The notes: generated by a model not told the origin, from the sequence alone. Counted from the stretch's first letter, positions 50,990-62,266 are shown. The stretch: DNA of 64,000 nucleotides from Burkholderia sp. Bp8992 (GCF_003853705.1 NZ_QTQI01000017.1:62001-126000); one strand, 5' to 3'. Program-made: numbers and translations.

Positions 50990-51658
50990 ATGCCGCCGCG
51001 ACATGTTCAGGTTCCGGCGCCGCCCGGCCAGCCGGCGGCGCAACCCGCGCCCGCGTTGCGCCGCCGGCCGCGCCAGTCGCGCGCGCAGGCGAGTTCCGAT
51101 GCGCTGCAGCAGGCGTTCGTTCAGCTTTTGCTCGAACGCGGCTACGCGAAGGCGACGATCCGCGAGATCGCGGCCGTCGCAGGCGTCAGCATCGGCACGT
51201 TCTACGAGTATTTCGGCGACAAGCAGAGCCTTGCGGCGCTCTGCATCCACCGCCGCGTGCTGGCGCTGGCCGACCGGCTGCGCGATGCGGTCGAGCGTTT
51301 GCGTGGCGTGCCGCGGGCCGAACTCGCGGCCGCGCTCGTCGACCTGCAGGTCGACGCGATCGCCGCCGATGCGGCGCTGTGGGGTGCGCTGTTCGTGCTG
51401 GAGCGGCAGGTGTCGCCGCTTGCCGCGTACCGCCGGCATTACGACGCGTATGTCGCGCTGTGGCGCGACGCGCTGGCCCATGCGGCCGATCCGCCGCCGG
51501 CCGGGCGGCTCGACGGGCTCGCGCGCATGGCCCACGCGGTCTGCTACGGCGGCCTGTCGCAGGCGTTGCTGACGCTCGGGCCCGCACTCGATTTCGCGGT
51601 GCAACGCCGCGAACTGCGGGCCGTGCTGCTCGCGTACCTGGCGGCGGCGGAGGCGTAG
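50990..51658 (+). CDS. TetR-family transcriptional regulator
   Basis: A 222-residue regulator. After a Pro/Arg-rich N-terminal arm of about 30 residues comes the TetR helix-turn-helix (AFVQLLLERGYAKATIREIA, AVAGVSIGTFYEYFGDKQSL), then an all-helical ligand domain. The ATG at 50990 lies next to the AT-rich divergent promoter region. It is divergent from the AidB-like/CoA-ligase operon, which it probably represses, with an acyl-CoA as a plausible inducer (inference from context). Confidence 0.92.
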   Translation: MPPRHVQVPAPPGQPAAQPAPALRRRPRQSRAQASSDALQQAFVQLLLERGYAKATIREIAAVAGVSIGTFYEYFGDKQSLAALCIHRRVLALADRLRDAVERLRGVPRAELAAALVDLQVDAIAADAALWGALFVLERQVSPLAAYRRHYDAYVALWRDALAHAADPPPAGRLDGLARMAHAVCYGGLSQALLTLGPALDFAVQRRELRAVLLAYLAAAEA

Positions 51659-51886
51659 CGCCTCCAGGGCGTGAACACGCCCCAACGGAAATGCCTGATT
51701 CGCATGTCGGGCCCGCCGGCCAGCCGCTCCGTTCCCCGCTTCTTCCCGTGAGCCATGAGAAAAATGCATGGGCTCCATGACGAACTTTCGATTGTCCGCC
51801 GATATTGGCTCGGGCTAAATCATGCGGCAGATGCAGGGCTGCGCACGCCGCGCAGGCCTGCCGGAAGGACATCAGAAGGAGGAGTC

Positions 51887-53041
51887 ATGCGAAGCGCCAC
51901 CGCGCCCCGTTCCAAACTGCCCGACGTCGGAACGACGATCTTCACGGTGATCGGCCAGCTGGCTGCCCAGCACGATGCGTTGAACCTGTCGCAGGGCGCG
52001 CCGAATTTCGCGCCCGATCCGGCGCTCGTCGAAGGCGTCGCGCGTGCGATGCGCGACGGCCACAACCAGTACGCGCCGATGGCCGGCGTGATGGCGCTGC
52101 GCGAGCGGCTCGCCGAGAAGACGGAAGCGCTGTACGGCGCGCGCTACGACCCGGAGACCGAGATCACGGTGATCGCGAGCGCGAGCGAAGGGCTCTATGC
52201 GGCGATCAGCGCGCTCGTGCATCCGGGCGACGAAGTGATCTATTTCGAGCCGTCGTTCGACAGCTATGCGCCGATCGTGCGGCTGCAGGGCGCGACGCCG
52301 GTCGCGATCAAGCTGTCGCCCGAGCATTTCCGCGTGAACTGGGATGAAGTGGCGGCCGCGATCACGCCGCGCACGCGGATGATCATCGTCAACACGCCGC
52401 ACAACCCGACCGCGACCGTGTTCTCGGCCGACGATCTCGAGCGGCTCGCGCAGCTCACGCGCGACACGGGCATCGTCGTGCTGTCCGACGAAGTCTACGA
52501 GCACGTCGTGTTCGACGGCGCGCAGCACCAGAGCGTCGCGCGCCACCGCGAGCTGGCCGAGCGCAGCGTGATCGTGTCGTCGTTCGGCAAGTCGTTTCAC
52601 GTGACCGGCTGGCGGGTCGGTCATTGCCTCGCGCCGGCCGAATTGATGGACGAGATCCGCAAGGTGCACCAGTTCATGGTGTTCTCGGCCGATACGCCGA
52701 TGCAGTTTGCGTTCGCGGAGATCCTCGCGCGGCCGGACAGCTATCTCGGCCTGTCGGCGTTCTACCAGGCCAAGCGCGACCTGCTCGCGCGCGAGCTGGC
52801 CGACGCGCGTTTCGAGCTGCTGCCGAGCGAAGGCTCGTTCTTCATGCTCGCGCGCTTCCGGCACTTCTCGGACGAAAGCGACAGCGATTTCGTGCTGCGC
52901 GTGATCCGCGACGCGCGGGTCGCGACGATCCCGCTGTCGGCGTTCTATACCGACGGCACCGATGCCGGCGTGATCCGGCTCAGTTTTTCGAAGGACGACG
53001 CGACGCTGGTCGAAGGCGCGCGGCGGCTGCGTTCGCTTTAA
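51887..53041 (+). CDS. PLP-dependent aminotransferase, YbdL-like (methionine aminotransferase)
   Basis: A 384-residue fold-type I class I/II aminotransferase. It follows E. coli YbdL closely: SKLPDVGTTIFTVI at the N-terminus, LNLSQGAPNF, NQYAPMAGVMALRE, NTPHNPTATVF (Asn173), SDEVYEHVVF (Asp201, Tyr204), and the Schiff-base Lys235 in SSFGKSFHVTGWRVG. YbdL prefers methionine, histidine and phenylalanine as amino donors. ATG 51887 has AAGGAGGAG just upstream, the strongest ribosome site in this part of the window. It is followed by a binding protein (48 bp) and an FAD-linked dehydrogenase on the same strand, so a three-gene amino acid catabolic operon is likely. Confidence 0.93.
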   Translation: MRSATAPRSKLPDVGTTIFTVIGQLAAQHDALNLSQGAPNFAPDPALVEGVARAMRDGHNQYAPMAGVMALRERLAEKTEALYGARYDPETEITVIASASEGLYAAISALVHPGDEVIYFEPSFDSYAPIVRLQGATPVAIKLSPEHFRVNWDEVAAAITPRTRMIIVNTPHNPTATVFSADDLERLAQLTRDTGIVVLSDEVYEHVVFDGAQHQSVARHRELAERSVIVSSFGKSFHVTGWRVGHCLAPAELMDEIRKVHQFMVFSADTPMQFAFAEILARPDSYLGLSAFYQAKRDLLARELADARFELLPSEGSFFMLARFRHFSDESDSDFVLRVIRDARVATIPLSAFYTDGTDAGVIRLSFSKDDATLVEGARRLRSL

Positions 53042-53088
53042 GAAACCAGCGACGGGCACGTCGCATCGACCAGTCACAGGAGATCACG

Positions 53089-53877
53089 ATGAAGCACACG
53101 GCTACCCTGAAACTCGCGTTTGCGCTCGCATGCGCAATCGGCTCCGGCGCGGCGCTCGCCGACGCGCAGACGCTGCGTTTCGGCCTCGAAGCGCAATACC
53201 CGCCGTTCGAATCGAAAGCGCCGAACGGCGACCTGCAGGGCTTCGACATCGACGTCGGCAATGCCGTCTGCCAGACGGCGAAGCTGTCGTGCAAATGGGT
53301 CGAGACGTCGTTCGACGGGCTGATTCCGGCGCTGAAGGGCCGCAAGTTCGACGCGATCAATTCGGCGATGAACGCGACCGAGCAGCGCCGCCAGGCGATC
53401 GACTTCACGACGATCATCTACCGCGTGCCGACCCAGCTGATCGCGCGCACCGGCAGCGGGCTGCTGCCGACGCCCGAATCGCTGAAGGGCAAGCGCGTCG
53501 GCGTGCTGCAGGCGTCGATCCAGGAAACCTTCGCGAAGGCGCACTGGGAACCGGCGGGCGTCGCGGTCGTCGCGTACCAGGACCAGAACCAGGCGTATGC
53601 GGACCTCGTCGCGGGCCGCCTCGACGCGACGCTCGTGCTCGCGCCGTCGGGCCAGCGCGGCTTCCTGTCGCGCCCGGACGGCAAGGGCTTCTCGTTCGTC
53701 GGCCAGCCCGTGCACGACGACAAGATCCTCGGCAGCGGCATCGCATTCGGCCTGCGCAAGGGCGACGACGCGCTGAAGGCGAAGCTCGACGCGGCGATCG
53801 ACAAGCTGAAGGCGGACGGCACGGTGAAGACGCTCGGCCTGAAGTATTTCGGCGATATCGACATCTCGACCAAGTAA
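53089..53877 (+). CDS. Polar amino acid periplasmic binding protein (class 3)
   Basis: A 262-residue secreted solute-binding protein: signal peptide of about 24 residues (ends SGAALA). The mature domain has the family signatures RFGLEAQYPPFESKAPNGDL, GFDIDVGNAVCQ, SFDGLIPALKGRKFDAI and NATEQRRQAIDFT. This points to the Lys/Arg/His/ornithine group. Unlike pheC it keeps the binding-protein pattern (Arg at FRxGTT-like QRRQAIDF, Asp near the end of strand YQDQNQAYADLVAGRLDA). ATG 53089 follows AGGAGATCACG. No permease is adjacent; it shares an operon with the aminotransferase. Confidence 0.9.
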   Translation: MKHTATLKLAFALACAIGSGAALADAQTLRFGLEAQYPPFESKAPNGDLQGFDIDVGNAVCQTAKLSCKWVETSFDGLIPALKGRKFDAINSAMNATEQRRQAIDFTTIIYRVPTQLIARTGSGLLPTPESLKGKRVGVLQASIQETFAKAHWEPAGVAVVAYQDQNQAYADLVAGRLDATLVLAPSGQRGFLSRPDGKGFSFVGQPVHDDKILGSGIAFGLRKGDDALKAKLDAAIDKLKADGTVKTLGLKYFGDIDISTK

Positions 53878-53890
53878 GCGGAACCGCGCG

Positions 53891-55321
53891 ATGCAGAACC
53901 GGGATACGGCGGCCGCGGGCGGAGAACCGCGCGACGTGCCGCTGTCGGGCGAGGCGCTCGACGCCGTGCTCGTCGCCGAACTGGGCGACGTGCTCGTCAC
54001 GCGTTCCGCCGACATCGATCCGCGTTACTTCACCGCGTACAACGAGCCGGCCGGCGTGCGGCCGCGCGCGCTGGTGCGCCCGCGCAGCGTCGACGACGTG
54101 TCGCGCACGCTCGCGCTGTGCGCGCGGCTCGGGCAGCCGGTCGTGCCGCAGGGCGGGCTGACCGGGCTCGCGCGCGGCGCGGTCGCGCTCGGCGGCGAGG
54201 TCGTGCTGTCGATGGAGCGCTTTGCGGGTATCGAGGCGATCGATGCGGCGGCAGGCACGATGACCGTGCGGGCGGGGACGCCGCTGCAGACGGTGCAGGA
54301 AGCCGCGGAAGCGGCGGGCTTCACGTTCGGCGTCGACCTCGGGGCGCGCGGCTCGTGCCAGATCGGCGGCATGCTCGCGACCAATGCGGGCGGCACGCGC
54401 GCGATCCGCTACGGGATGATGCGCGAGCAGGTGCTCGGGCTCGAAGCGGTGCTCGCGGACGGCACGGTCGTATCGTCGATGAACCGGATGCTGAAGAACA
54501 ACGCGGGCTACGACCTGAAGCAGCTGTTCATCGGCAGCGAGGGGACGCTCGGCGTCGTCACGCGCGCGGTGTTGCGGCTGCATCCGCTGCTCGCCGCGCC
54601 GGCCACGGCGCTTTGCCGCGTGCGCGATTACGACGCGGCGGTCGCGCTGTGGAACCGCGTGCGCACGTTGCCGGAAGTCGTCAGCTTCGAAGCGATGTGG
54701 CCGGCGTTCTACGACTACGTCGCGCGTCATACGCCGGGCGTCACGGCGCCGTTCGTCGGCGACGACGGCTTCGCGGTGCTGATCGAATGCGCGACGAGCG
54801 CGCCGGGCGGCGATGCGCACCAGGCGCTGGAAACGGGCCTCGCGGCGGGGTTCGACGCAGGGCTGGTGGACGACGCGGTGCTCGCGACGTCGGAGCGGCA
54901 GGCGCGCGATCTTTGGACGCTGCGCGAAGGCCTCGCGATCGATGCATTGCCGCACCTCGTCAACTTCGACGTGAGTTTGCCGACGGGTGAACTCGGCGCG
55001 TTCGCCGAACGTTGCGAAGCAGCACTGCGGGCGCGCTGGCCGGACGTCATGTGCCTGTTCTTCGGCCACGTGGGCGACGGCAACGTGCATATCGGCGTGT
55101 CGCTGGCCGCGATGGCCGATGCGGACCTCGATACGCTCGATCACCGCGTGTACGCAGTGGTGCGCGACATGGGCGGCTCGGTGTCGGCCGAGCACGGGAT
55201 CGGCGCGCTCAAGCGTCCTTATCTCGCGCACACGCGCAGCGACGCGGAAATCGGGCTGATGCGGCGCCTGAAGGCCGCGCTGGACCCGCACGGCATCCTC
55301 AATCCCGGCAAGGTACTTTGA
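53891..55321 (+). CDS. FAD-linked D-2-hydroxyacid dehydrogenase/oxidase (GlcD-like)
   Basis: A 476-residue flavoprotein of the VAO/PCMH family, like glycolate oxidase GlcD, D-lactate and D-2-hydroxyglutarate dehydrogenases. FAD-binding segments: VVPQGGLTGLARGAV, GSCQIGGMLATNAGGTRAIR and NNAGYDLKQLFIGSEGTLGV. The C-terminal cap has FGHVGDGNVHIGVSL and SAEHGIGALKR, whose histidines are the usual metal or substrate ligands. Starts 13 bp after the binding protein. In context it may oxidise the 2-hydroxy acid related to the keto acid made by the aminotransferase (inference). Confidence 0.9.
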   Translation: MQNRDTAAAGGEPRDVPLSGEALDAVLVAELGDVLVTRSADIDPRYFTAYNEPAGVRPRALVRPRSVDDVSRTLALCARLGQPVVPQGGLTGLARGAVALGGEVVLSMERFAGIEAIDAAAGTMTVRAGTPLQTVQEAAEAAGFTFGVDLGARGSCQIGGMLATNAGGTRAIRYGMMREQVLGLEAVLADGTVVSSMNRMLKNNAGYDLKQLFIGSEGTLGVVTRAVLRLHPLLAAPATALCRVRDYDAAVALWNRVRTLPEVVSFEAMWPAFYDYVARHTPGVTAPFVGDDGFAVLIECATSAPGGDAHQALETGLAAGFDAGLVDDAVLATSERQARDLWTLREGLAIDALPHLVNFDVSLPTGELGAFAERCEAALRARWPDVMCLFFGHVGDGNVHIGVSLAAMADADLDTLDHRVYAVVRDMGGSVSAEHGIGALKRPYLAHTRSDAEIGLMRRLKAALDPHGILNPGKVL

Positions 55322-55331
55322 CGGCAGCGAC

Positions 55332-55348
55332 TCCCGTCACGGACGGGA
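55332..55348. terminator. Hairpin between convergent dehydrogenase and PadR genes
   Basis: TCCCGTC (55332-55338), loop ACG, GACGGGA (55342-55348). No T-run on either side, so termination efficiency is doubtful. Confidence 0.4.
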
Positions 55349-55366
55349 ATCGGCCTGCGTGACACG

Positions 55367-55939
55367 TCAGCCGTCCACCCAGCGCAGCGCGCCGATCTTC
55401 AGGTGTTCGACGACGCTGCGTGCCCAATCGAGCTCCGCATTGAGCAGCACCAGCGCATGTTCGTTCTGCAGCAGGAACAGGCGCGGCACCTGGTCGGCCT
55501 GCGCGGTGGCGCGCAGCGCTTCCAGCCGTTCGCGTTCGGCGTCGAGCCGCGCGATCCGCAGTTCGAGCTGGCGGCGCGCATCTTCGGCGTCGAGCAGCGG
55601 CAGGAAGGCGAGGCCGGCGCCGAACACCGGGAATTCACGCGCGGGCTCCGCGAGCAGCGCGTGCAGCCACGCCTGCCCCGCCGTGTGCCCGGCTTCGGTC
55701 AGCGCATACAGCGTGCGTTCCGGAAACGCGCCGTCGCGCTCGGTGTCGTGCACGGCGATCAGCCCGTCGCGCAGCAGCCGGTCGATCGTCTGGTAGAGGC
55801 TCGTGCGCTGTCGCACGTTGACGACTTCGTCGTATCCGCGGGCCTTCAGTTGCTGCAGCATCCCGTACGGATGCATTGGCGTTTCGGTGAGCGTCGCGAG
55901 GACGGCCAGCGCAAGCGGGGACGGGCGACTCATAGGCAT
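55367..55939 (-). CDS. PadR-family transcriptional regulator
   Basis: A 190-residue regulator: N-terminal PadR winged helix (ALAVLATLTETPMHPYGMLQ, SLYQTIDRLLRDGLIAV, about 1-85) and a C-terminal helical Vir-like dimerisation domain with many Arg/Glu/Leu heptads. The region just upstream of its start is AT-rich (55940-55990), carrying its promoter. No obvious target is adjacent; the MerR gene on the same strand is 68 bp upstream. PadR proteins commonly respond to phenolic acids or antibiotics. Confidence 0.88.
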   Translation of the reverse strand: MPMSRPSPLALAVLATLTETPMHPYGMLQQLKARGYDEVVNVRQRTSLYQTIDRLLRDGLIAVHDTERDGAFPERTLYALTEAGHTAGQAWLHALLAEPAREFPVFGAGLAFLPLLDAEDARRQLELRIARLDAERERLEALRATAQADQVPRLFLLQNEHALVLLNAELDWARSVVEHLKIGALRWVDG

Positions 55940-56007
55940 GAATAGTTATTGAATATCTAGTAAGAATATAACTATTCTCAATCAGACTATCTTGTTCCGC
56001 AAGGGTT

Positions 56008-56439
56008 TCAGCCGAGGTGCGAGCGCTTCGCGGCCGGCGCGACGGTTTCCATCGTCGCGAGACCATGCACGATCCCGCAATCCTCGACCGAATGTTCGCC
56101 GACGCACTGGCGGCGCAATTCGGAGAGCTGGTCGCGCAGATGCGTGAGTTCCGCGAGGCGCGCATCGACGTGCCCGATGTGGTCGTCGAGCAGCGAATTG
56201 ATCGAATCGCAGCGGTCGGCCGGCGTGTCGGTGAGCCGCAGCAGCGCGCGGATTTCGTCGTGCGCCATGTCGAGCGCGCGGCAGTTGCGGATGAAGCGCA
56301 GCCGTTCGACGTGCACGTCGGTGTAGTTGCGGTAGTTCGAATCGGTGCGCTCCGCATCCGGCATCAGACCCTCTTTCTCGTAGAAACGGATCGTCTCGGG
56401 CGTGCAGCGGGCCGCTTTGGCCAGTTCGCCAATCTTCAT
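56008..56439 (-). CDS. cadR: MerR-family Cd/Pb/Zn-responsive regulator (CadR/PbrR-like)
   Basis: A 143-residue metalloregulator: N-terminal MerR helix-turn-helix (MKIGELAKAARCTPETIRFY), a long dimerisation helix and a metal-binding C-terminus with Cys77, Cys112 and Cys121. This is the three-cysteine pattern of CadR/PbrR/ZntR proteins. PbrR-type regulators bind Pb(II) or Cd(II) and activate by unwinding an overlong promoter spacer. It is divergent from the P-type ATPase with an operator/promoter in the 82-bp gap, so it should activate that gene. The exact metal cannot be set by sequence alone. Confidence 0.9.
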   Translation of the reverse strand: MKIGELAKAARCTPETIRFYEKEGLMPDAERTDSNYRNYTDVHVERLRFIRNCRALDMAHDEIRALLRLTDTPADRCDSINSLLDDHIGHVDARLAELTHLRDQLSELRRQCVGEHSVEDCGIVHGLATMETVAPAAKRSHLG

Positions 56440-56459
56440 GCCTTTCTCCCGTGTAAGGG

Positions 56460-56490
56460 TTGACCTTGTAGTGGCTTCAGGGTGTTAACT
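56460..56490 (+). promoter_or_regulatory. MerR-type promoter and operator of the metal ATPase gene
   Basis: -35 TTGACC (56460-56465) and a -10-like TTAACT (56485-56490) with an overlong 19-bp spacer. Between them an imperfect dyad ACCTTGTAGTGG...TCAGGGT (56463-56483) resembles the cad/pbr operator family. Confidence 0.75.
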
Positions 56491-56521
56491 CTACACCGTC
56501 AAGCCACAAAAGGAGGTTGTC

Positions 56522-59113
<2,592 letters not shown>

Positions 59114-59123
59114 GGAGCGGGCG

Positions 59124-59507
59124 ATGAGCTTTCTGAAACGGATCCTGGGCGGCCATGGCGGTGGCCATGGCAACGGGCACGGCAGCAGCGGGAACGGCGG
59201 GCACGGCGGCGGAGGCGGGCATCACGGCGGGCAGCGCGGAGACGGGCTCGGCGGTCACGATGCGCGCGGCCGCGATCGCCACGGCTGGGGCTGGCAGGCG
59301 CCGGCCGATGCGGCCAACGGCGGGCAGGGCGGCAACGTGCCGCTGAGCCAGCTTGCGTGTGCGGGCTGCGGCGCGCTCAATGCCGCCGATGCGCGGTTCT
59401 GCGCGCAGTGCGGTGCGGCGCAACGCAGCCGGGCCTGCAGCCGCTGCCACACGGCGCTGGCGGCCGACGCACGCTTCTGTCCCGGGTGCGGGACGCAGGC
59501 GACGTAA
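59124..59507 (+). CDS. Gly/His-rich double zinc-ribbon protein
   Basis: A 127-residue soluble protein. Residues about 8-50 are Gly/His-rich low complexity (GGHGGGHGNGHGSSGNGGHG). The C-terminus has two zinc ribbons: CAGCGALNAADARFCAQCG and CSRCHTALAADARFCPGCG. It begins 10 bp after cadA, so it is co-transcribed and probably metal-induced. Function unknown. It could chaperone or sense metal, or be a general zinc-ribbon adaptor. The His-rich start echoes the CadA N-terminus. Confidence 0.8.
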   Translation: MSFLKRILGGHGGGHGNGHGSSGNGGHGGGGGHHGGQRGDGLGGHDARGRDRHGWGWQAPADAANGGQGGNVPLSQLACAGCGALNAADARFCAQCGAAQRSRACSRCHTALAADARFCPGCGTQAT

Positions 59508-59590
59508 CAAGCATGGCGCTCATTCGCGCCGGCTGCGCATGGGCGCAAGCCGGCGCGTTTCGTTTCAGGGCGGCCGCAGCGGCCCTTCGC

Positions 59591-60472
59591 TCAGCGCAAC
59601 GGCAGGTGAATTTCGGTGAGCAGGTCCGCTGGCGCCGTGTCCATCGGCGTATTGAGGTACAGCTCGAACGGCGGCGCGTCGGCGGCCTCGCGGCCCGAGT
59701 GACGCAGCCAGTCGCCGTAGAGCCACTGGTAGGCCGTCTTCAGGTCCGCGTACGGCCCCGTATGCAGCAGCACCGCGTATTCGCCGCCTGCGATCGTCGC
59801 ACGCTCCACCGGCGGCACGGGCTCGACGTCCGGCGCGCCGTCGGCCGGCATGAAGCAGGCCTTCGCGCGCAACTGCGCTTCGGGCGTCGTGTCCGGATCG
59901 TCGTAGAAAATGCCGATCATCTTCGCGCCCGGCCCGATCAGCCCGTGCTGCGCGACCCACGCGCCGATCCGCCCGAACGCATCGCCCACCTTCATGTACG
60001 CGCCGGTGTGCGCCACCGCGTAGCCGTGCAGTTCCGGCAGGCGCCGGATTTCGACTTCATGCTTGAACATGTCTTCCTCTCCTCGCTGTAGTGGATAAAT
60101 CGGCCGGTGGGTGCCCGTGCGGCGATGCTCCGCAGGCAGCACGCCGTACGCGTCGCGAAACGCCCGCGCGAACGCGTGCGTCGAACCGTAGCCCGCGCGC
60201 CGCGCGATCTCGTCGAGCGGCCGCGCGGTGCAGACCAGATCCTCGGATGCCCGCACGATCCGCATCCGCCGCACCGTCAGCACGATCGACTCGCCGTACA
60301 GCGCGCGGTAGACGCGCTGCCAGTGATACGGCGACAGGCATGCGACTTCGGCAAGCCGGTTCAGGTCGAGCGGGCCGTCGAGATGCGCGCTGATATACGC
60401 GTGGACGCGCGCCACGCTCGCCGCGTAGCGGACCCACGCGGGCGGGTCGGTTTTCGTTTCGGCTGGGGTCAT
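59591..60472 (-). CDS. AraC-family regulator with GyrI-like effector domain
   Basis: A 293-residue regulator with the DNA-binding part first: two AraC helix-turn-helix motifs (about 15-110, DLNRLAEVACLSPYHWQRVY and ARRAGYGSTHAFARAFRDAY). A GyrI-like small-molecule-binding domain follows (about 130-293, VEIRRLPELHGYAVAHTGAY to the end), the Rob/SbmC layout linked to multidrug sensing. I chose the ATG at 60472 (MTPAETKTDPP); the frame stays open to 60577 but without homology. It is convergent with the zinc-ribbon gene. Confidence 0.9.
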   Translation of the reverse strand: MTPAETKTDPPAWVRYAASVARVHAYISAHLDGPLDLNRLAEVACLSPYHWQRVYRALYGESIVLTVRRMRIVRASEDLVCTARPLDEIARRAGYGSTHAFARAFRDAYGVLPAEHRRTGTHRPIYPLQRGEEDMFKHEVEIRRLPELHGYAVAHTGAYMKVGDAFGRIGAWVAQHGLIGPGAKMIGIFYDDPDTTPEAQLRAKACFMPADGAPDVEPVPPVERATIAGGEYAVLLHTGPYADLKTAYQWLYGDWLRHSGREAADAPPFELYLNTPMDTAPADLLTEIHLPLR

Positions 60473-60763
60473 CGACGTGTCCGGGCTGGAACCGACGTCA
60501 CGGTAGCACGGGCCGAATGGACAAATCTTGCGGAAATGCCGCGCCGCGAATGAATCCGCCCCTTTTAAAAATTTCACGAAATGGGGTCTTGCCCCTCCGC
60601 GATCAACGACTAAAGTTAAAGACGGTGAAATCGGGTGATCGCGTCATTTTTCTCGGGTAAGTTGCTCGAACCGGTCACCCAAGCCGGGCAGCACGCTTTT
60701 CGAAGTACGCAGGTAGTTCGTCGATGTCCAATCGCAACACCACGTTTTTCGGGAGAAGAAGAA

Positions 60764-62227
60764 ATGGATGCTTCCAGCTTCATCACGTCGCTGCAGACCA
60801 CGCTAGGCGGATACCTGCCCAAGATCGCCGGCGCGATCGGCATCCTGGTGATCGGCTGGCTGATCGCCGTGGTGGTGCGGGCCGGCGCGCTGCGCCTGCT
60901 CAACGCGCTGAAGGTCGACAAGCGGATCACCGACAGCACCGGCCAGGGCGCGTGCGTCGAGCGCATCATCGCCGGCGGGCTGTTCTGGCTCGTGCTGCTC
61001 GTCACCGCGGTGGGCATCTTCAACGTGCTCAACCTGTACGCGGTGTCCAATCCGTTCTCGCTGCTCGTCACGCACATCGTCAACTACCTGCCGAACCTGA
61101 TCGGCGGCGCGGCGCTGACGCTGATCGCGTGGCTGATCGCGTCGCTGCTGCGCAGCCTCGCGAACCGCGCGCTGAAGGCCAGCAAGATCGACGACAAGCT
61201 GTCCGAAGGTGCCGGCATGCAGCCGATGAGCGGCTATCTCGGCGACGTGCTGTTCTGGCTCGTGATCCTGATGTTCCTGCCGGCGATCCTCGCGTCGTTC
61301 GCGCTGTCGGGCCTGCTGTCGCCGGTGCAGGGGATGGTCGACAAGCTGCTCGCGATCGTGCCGAACCTGTTCGCGGCCGCGGTGATCGGCTTCGTCGGCT
61401 GGATCGTCGCGCGCGTGCTGCGCGGCCTCGTGACGAACCTGCTCGTCGCCGCCGGTGCCGACCGCCTCACACAGCGTCTCGACAGCCCGACGCCCGTGCG
61501 CGTGTCGAGCCTGATCGGCACGATCGTCTACGTGTTCGTGTTCGTGCCGACGCTGATCTCCGCGCTCGACGCGCTGAAGATCGAGGCGATCTCGATTCCC
61601 GCGACCAACATGCTGAACCAGTTCCTCGGCGCGGTGCCGGACATCGTCGCGGCGATCGTGATCGTGCTCGTCACGTTCTACTTCGCGCGCTTCGTCGCAT
61701 CGCTCGCGCAGAAGCTGCTCGAAGCGGCCGGTGTCGACGGGCTGCCGGCCGTGCTCGGCGTCGAGCGCGTGTTCTCGGGGATCCTGCAGCCGTCGGTGCT
61801 GGTCGCACGGTTGATCGTGTTCTTCGCGATGCTGTTCGCGTCGGTCGAAGCCGCGAACCGGCTCGGCTTCTCGCAGGTGCGTGACGTCGTCACGCTGTTC
61901 ATCGAATTCGGCGGCCACGTGCTGATGGGCGGCGTGATCCTCGTGATCGGCGTGTGGCTCGCGGGCCTCGCGCGCCGCGTGATCGAGCAGGCCGACCGCG
62001 AGCACAGCGTGCTGTTCGCGCGCATCGCGCAATTCGCGATCCTCGGCCTCGTGTTCGCGATGGGGCTGCGGGCGATGGGGATTGCCAACGAAATCGTCCA
62101 GCTCGCGTTTGGCCTCGTGCTCGGCGCGATCGCGGTGGCGGTGGCGTTGTCGTTCGGCCTCGGCGGCCGCGAGGCGGCCGGCAAGCTGCTCGACCGCTGG
62201 TTCAACCAGCGCGGCGGCGGCCAGTAA
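60764..62227 (+). CDS. Mechanosensitive-channel-like membrane protein (conserved TM-helix repeats)
   Basis: A 487-residue polytopic membrane protein with about ten hydrophobic segments, arranged as repeats of a helix pair beginning YLPKIAGAIGILVIGWLIAV, YLPNLIGGAALTLIAWLIAS, IVPNLFAAAVIGFVGWIVAR and VPDIVAAIVIVLVTFYFARF. Each is followed by a basic amphipathic stretch (LRxLxxRxL). This matches the conserved TM-helix repeat proteins related to small-conductance mechanosensitive channels such as the CmpX/YnaI-like group. The C-terminus ends in GGREAAGKLLDRWF. ATG 60764 follows GGGAGAAGAAG. Probably monocistronic, with a hairpin after the stop. Confidence 0.85.
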   Translation: MDASSFITSLQTTLGGYLPKIAGAIGILVIGWLIAVVVRAGALRLLNALKVDKRITDSTGQGACVERIIAGGLFWLVLLVTAVGIFNVLNLYAVSNPFSLLVTHIVNYLPNLIGGAALTLIAWLIASLLRSLANRALKASKIDDKLSEGAGMQPMSGYLGDVLFWLVILMFLPAILASFALSGLLSPVQGMVDKLLAIVPNLFAAAVIGFVGWIVARVLRGLVTNLLVAAGADRLTQRLDSPTPVRVSSLIGTIVYVFVFVPTLISALDALKIEAISIPATNMLNQFLGAVPDIVAAIVIVLVTFYFARFVASLAQKLLEAAGVDGLPAVLGVERVFSGILQPSVLVARLIVFFAMLFASVEAANRLGFSQVRDVVTLFIEFGGHVLMGGVILVIGVWLAGLARRVIEQADREHSVLFARIAQFAILGLVFAMGLRAMGIANEIVQLAFGLVLGAIAVAVALSFGLGGREAAGKLLDRWFNQRGGGQ

Positions 62228-62232
62228 GCACG

Positions 62233-62266
62233 GGCGATCCGGCCTGCGTCGCGCGGCCGGATCGCC
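62233..62266 (+). terminator. GC-rich hairpin after the channel-like gene
   Basis: GGCGATCCGGCC (62233-62244) and GGCCGGATCGCC (62255-62266): 12-bp perfect stem, 10-nt loop, no T-run. Terminator-like or mRNA-stabilising. Confidence 0.5.

Noticed and set aside
47522-51658. A plus-strand open frame of about 1,380 codons
   Set aside because: It is antisense to the CoA ligase and AidB-like genes and is open only because of high GC3. Only its last 222 codons (from 50990) are a real TetR gene in the same frame.
52593-52608. parS-like sequence GTTTCACGTGA in the aminotransferase gene
   Set aside because: 11 of 16 matches; the right arm is absent and it encodes the conserved FHVTGW active-site segment.
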